Shown here piece after piece: positions 62,633 through 64,000 of a stretch of DNA of 64,000 nucleotides (positions are counted from its first letter, which is position 1; the number at the start of each line of letters is the position of its first letter). The notes below the pieces were generated by a model. The model did not search any database. It was not told where the DNA came from and saw only the letters and a list, made by a program, of their open reading frames with translations. This DNA is from Flectobacillus roseus (GTDB lineage Bacteria > Bacteroidota > Bacteroidia > Cytophagales > Spirosomataceae), in NCBI RefSeq assembly GCF_030056665.1, contig NZ_JASHIG010000020.1. One strand, written 5' to 3'. Position numbers and translations under genes: made by a program.

Positions 62633-63097
62633 CTAAGAATATTTTTTATTGATAGCCTCATACTTGCTTACTGGTACTGGCGATTTAAACTGTGGTTCTT
62701 GCACCTCTGGGCGCACCCAATCCAAATGTCCCTTTATCCACGCATAGGCTAATCCGAGAATTAAAATGCCTACAAAAATAAACATTTCGGCCATCGAAAA
62801 CCATCCCCAAAGACCGTCAGTCGTATTGTTTAGCGTTTCATTTCCAAAAACTGTGGCCCATGGAAACAAGAAAACTAATTCTAAATCAAATAGTACAAAC
62901 AACAATGCAATTACATAAAAGCGAATGTTAAAACGGACGTTGGCATTACCATCGGGTTCTTCTCCTGACTCGTAAGTGGTCAACTTCTCAACATTCGGGC
63001 GATTGGGTCTCAATAGTTTGGCAACAAAAAGAATTACCGCCGTAAAGACAATCGCAGTGATAATAAACAATAATATATACCCAAATTCACTTAGCAT
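62633..63097 (-). CDS. nuoA: NADH-quinone oxidoreductase subunit A
   Basis: 154 residues with three membrane segments (GYILLFIITAIVFTAVILFV, VIALLFVLFDLELVFLFPWA, MAEMFIFVGILILGLAYAWI) and the loop YESGEEPDGNANVRFNIRFY that contacts the quinone channel of complex I. VLFDLELVFLFPWA has the acidic residues conserved in the proton path. It is longer at the C-terminus than the E. coli subunit. Other nuo genes are not adjacent: the small HExxH gene follows it, and nuoD is at 52222-53436. Confidence 0.94.
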   Translation of the reverse strand: MLSEFGYILLFIITAIVFTAVILFVAKLLRPNRPNVEKLTTYESGEEPDGNANVRFNIRFYVIALLFVLFDLELVFLFPWATVFGNETLNNTTDGLWGWFSMAEMFIFVGILILGLAYAWIKGHLDWVRPEVQEPQFKSPVPVSKYEAINKKYS

Positions 63098-63176
63098 CGT
63101 ATAACAAATTAGAAAAGCAACTGAAAGATATTAGGAGTAAAAAATGACACCTGAAAGCAGAAAGCTCACGACTCTT

Positions 63177-63797
63177 TTACGACTTATTCCTAATATTAAA
63201 ATAACCTTTGACTACCGTAAAAGTTGTAATGACCAAGAAGAAAAGGATTACATAATGAACGTAGTTGATAATCCAAGGAAACTTGATACCAAACCAATAA
63301 CCACCTCCTACTAACGAGACTACCCAAACAGCTCCACCAACGATATTCAGGAAAAGATATTTTGGATAATTCATTTTACTTATACCCGCCAAAATCGGTG
63401 CAAAGGTACGGATATATGGCAAGAAACGACTGATAATTAGCGCTTGGCTTCCATATTTTTCGAAAAAATCCTGCGTAGCATCTAGGTGTTTTCTTTTAAA
63501 ATACCAAGTATCAGGTCTGTTTTCAAGAGTTGTACCAAAGTATCGCCCAAATAAAAACCCTGTTAAAGATCCTATTACTGCTGCCAAAAACAAATATAAT
63601 ATCACAGTAGTAATAGGGTAAAGTAATAGTTTACTACCTACAAAAATTCCAGTCAAAAATAGAAGGTAGTCGCCCGGTAGAAAGAAAGCAAAGAAAAGCC
63701 CATTTTCAGCATATACCACAAAGGTGATGGCAAACAAACCTGCATTAATTATCTCTTTTGAATCAGAGAGATATTTTATTATTTGAGTTATATCCAT
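63177..63797 (-). CDS. DedA family membrane protein
   Basis: 206 residues. NAGLFAITFVVYAENGLFFA, FLPGDYLLFLTGIFVGSK, GFLFGRYFGTTLENR and FISRFLPYIRTFAPILAGIS are the DedA signature: re-entrant helices and the conserved Glu, Asp and Arg needed for function in E. coli YqjA/YghB. Four or five membrane segments in all. The family includes undecaprenyl-phosphate and lipid flippases. It is upstream of nuoA on the same strand; 79 bases separate them. Confidence 0.92.
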   Translation of the reverse strand: MDITQIIKYLSDSKEIINAGLFAITFVVYAENGLFFAFFLPGDYLLFLTGIFVGSKLLLYPITTVILYLFLAAVIGSLTGFLFGRYFGTTLENRPDTWYFKRKHLDATQDFFEKYGSQALIISRFLPYIRTFAPILAGISKMNYPKYLFLNIVGGAVWVVSLVGGGYWFGIKFPWIINYVHYVILFFLVITTFTVVKGYFNIRNKS

Positions 63798-64000
63798 GGA
63801 TAATTTTTACAACAAGCCAACACAACACTTAAAATCCAGTTTCTGCTATCGATGATTTATTCCAATAGCCCCGACAAATTAGACTTATTTTTACAATTTT
63901 TCGTTGTGTATGGATTAAAACTTCATTAGGAAATTTTCAATCCATGCTCTAGTTTTTATGTTCGAGGTTTACTTTCTTTCAAAAACAATTTTCCCATCAA
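63798..64000. other. Right-hand end of the window, upstream of the DedA gene
   Basis: 203 bases with no frame, repeat or RNA gene that I can support. It may be the start of a divergent intergenic region continuing beyond the window. Confidence 0.4.

Overview
The window reads as a stretch of core chromosome from a member of the Bacteroidota, most likely the Cytophagales (a Spirosomaceae-like genus would fit, but the sequence cannot settle the genus). The DNA is AT-rich. Upstream regions carry the Bacteroidetes-type promoter (TTTG about 19-21 bases before TAnnTTTG) and Shine-Dalgarno sequences are not evident. The gene content is typical of the phylum: a TonB-dependent receptor with a DUF4249 lipoprotein, a PorP/SprF type IX secretion protein, an LptD-like protein next to an amidase and an MCE protein, BshC, a CrtI/CrtD carotenoid desaturase, DUF4293, DUF4295, DUF6249 and phosphate porin O/P. 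There is no phage, integrase, transposase, CRISPR array, rRNA or recognisable tRNA.

Layout. 1-9.1 kb: partial PSP1/RicT-like gene, purD, a long RecQ, kdsD, DUF4293 and a carotenoid desaturase. 9.4-14.9 kb: aspS with a structured leader, an exported dikinase-like protein, and leuA behind a complete transcription attenuator with a leader peptide. 15.2-23 kb: an ABC exporter, an AraC regulator, and the envelope cluster lptD / amidase / mlaD. 23-27 kb: Lrp and LysR regulators, a small orphan protein, a GNAT acetyltransferase and hemB. 27-35 kb: DUF4249 lipoprotein and TonB receptor, then a phosphate-uptake group (Pit transporter, DUF2490 protein, phosphate-selective porin). 35-46.7 kb: AlkD-like repair protein, S9 peptidase, gpsA, HIT protein, gamma carbonic anhydrase, several lipoproteins and small membrane proteins, an OmpA-like barrel, fabG and an esterase-fold protein that lacks its nucleophile. 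47-57.5 kb: PBP4-type carboxypeptidase, a second RecQ, a hotdog thioesterase, a lone nuoD, rpmG-DUF4295-ftsY, and glnS. 58-64 kb: DUF2805, a second Lrp, bshC, PorP, a small membrane protein with an HExxH motif, nuoA and a DedA protein.

Most genes are monocistronic or in short runs, and many neighbours converge or diverge. The convergent gaps are often filled by dispersed, non-coding palindromic repeats. I separate three families. R1 is about 110-120 bp, rich in GCCT/GGCTTTC words, with a tandem duplication at 41.2-41.5 kb. R2 is about 185-210 bp with inverted ends, fitting stop-to-stop between convergent genes. R3 is a composite of nested palindromes with a strong terminator-like core, found in three convergent gaps.

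The best regulatory discovery is the leuA leader on the minus strand (14710-14866). A promoter is followed at once by an 18-codon peptide containing Ile-Ile-Ile-Lys-Leu-Leu, then mutually exclusive hairpins and a U-tract terminator, the textbook layout of branched-chain amino acid attenuation. The other observations most worth following are the exported protein with glucan-water-dikinase-like domain order (11331-13271), the R2/R3 repeats, the switchable aspS leader, the serine-less esterase and the HExxH mini-protein. All functional statements rest on motif recognition by eye; no database search was run.
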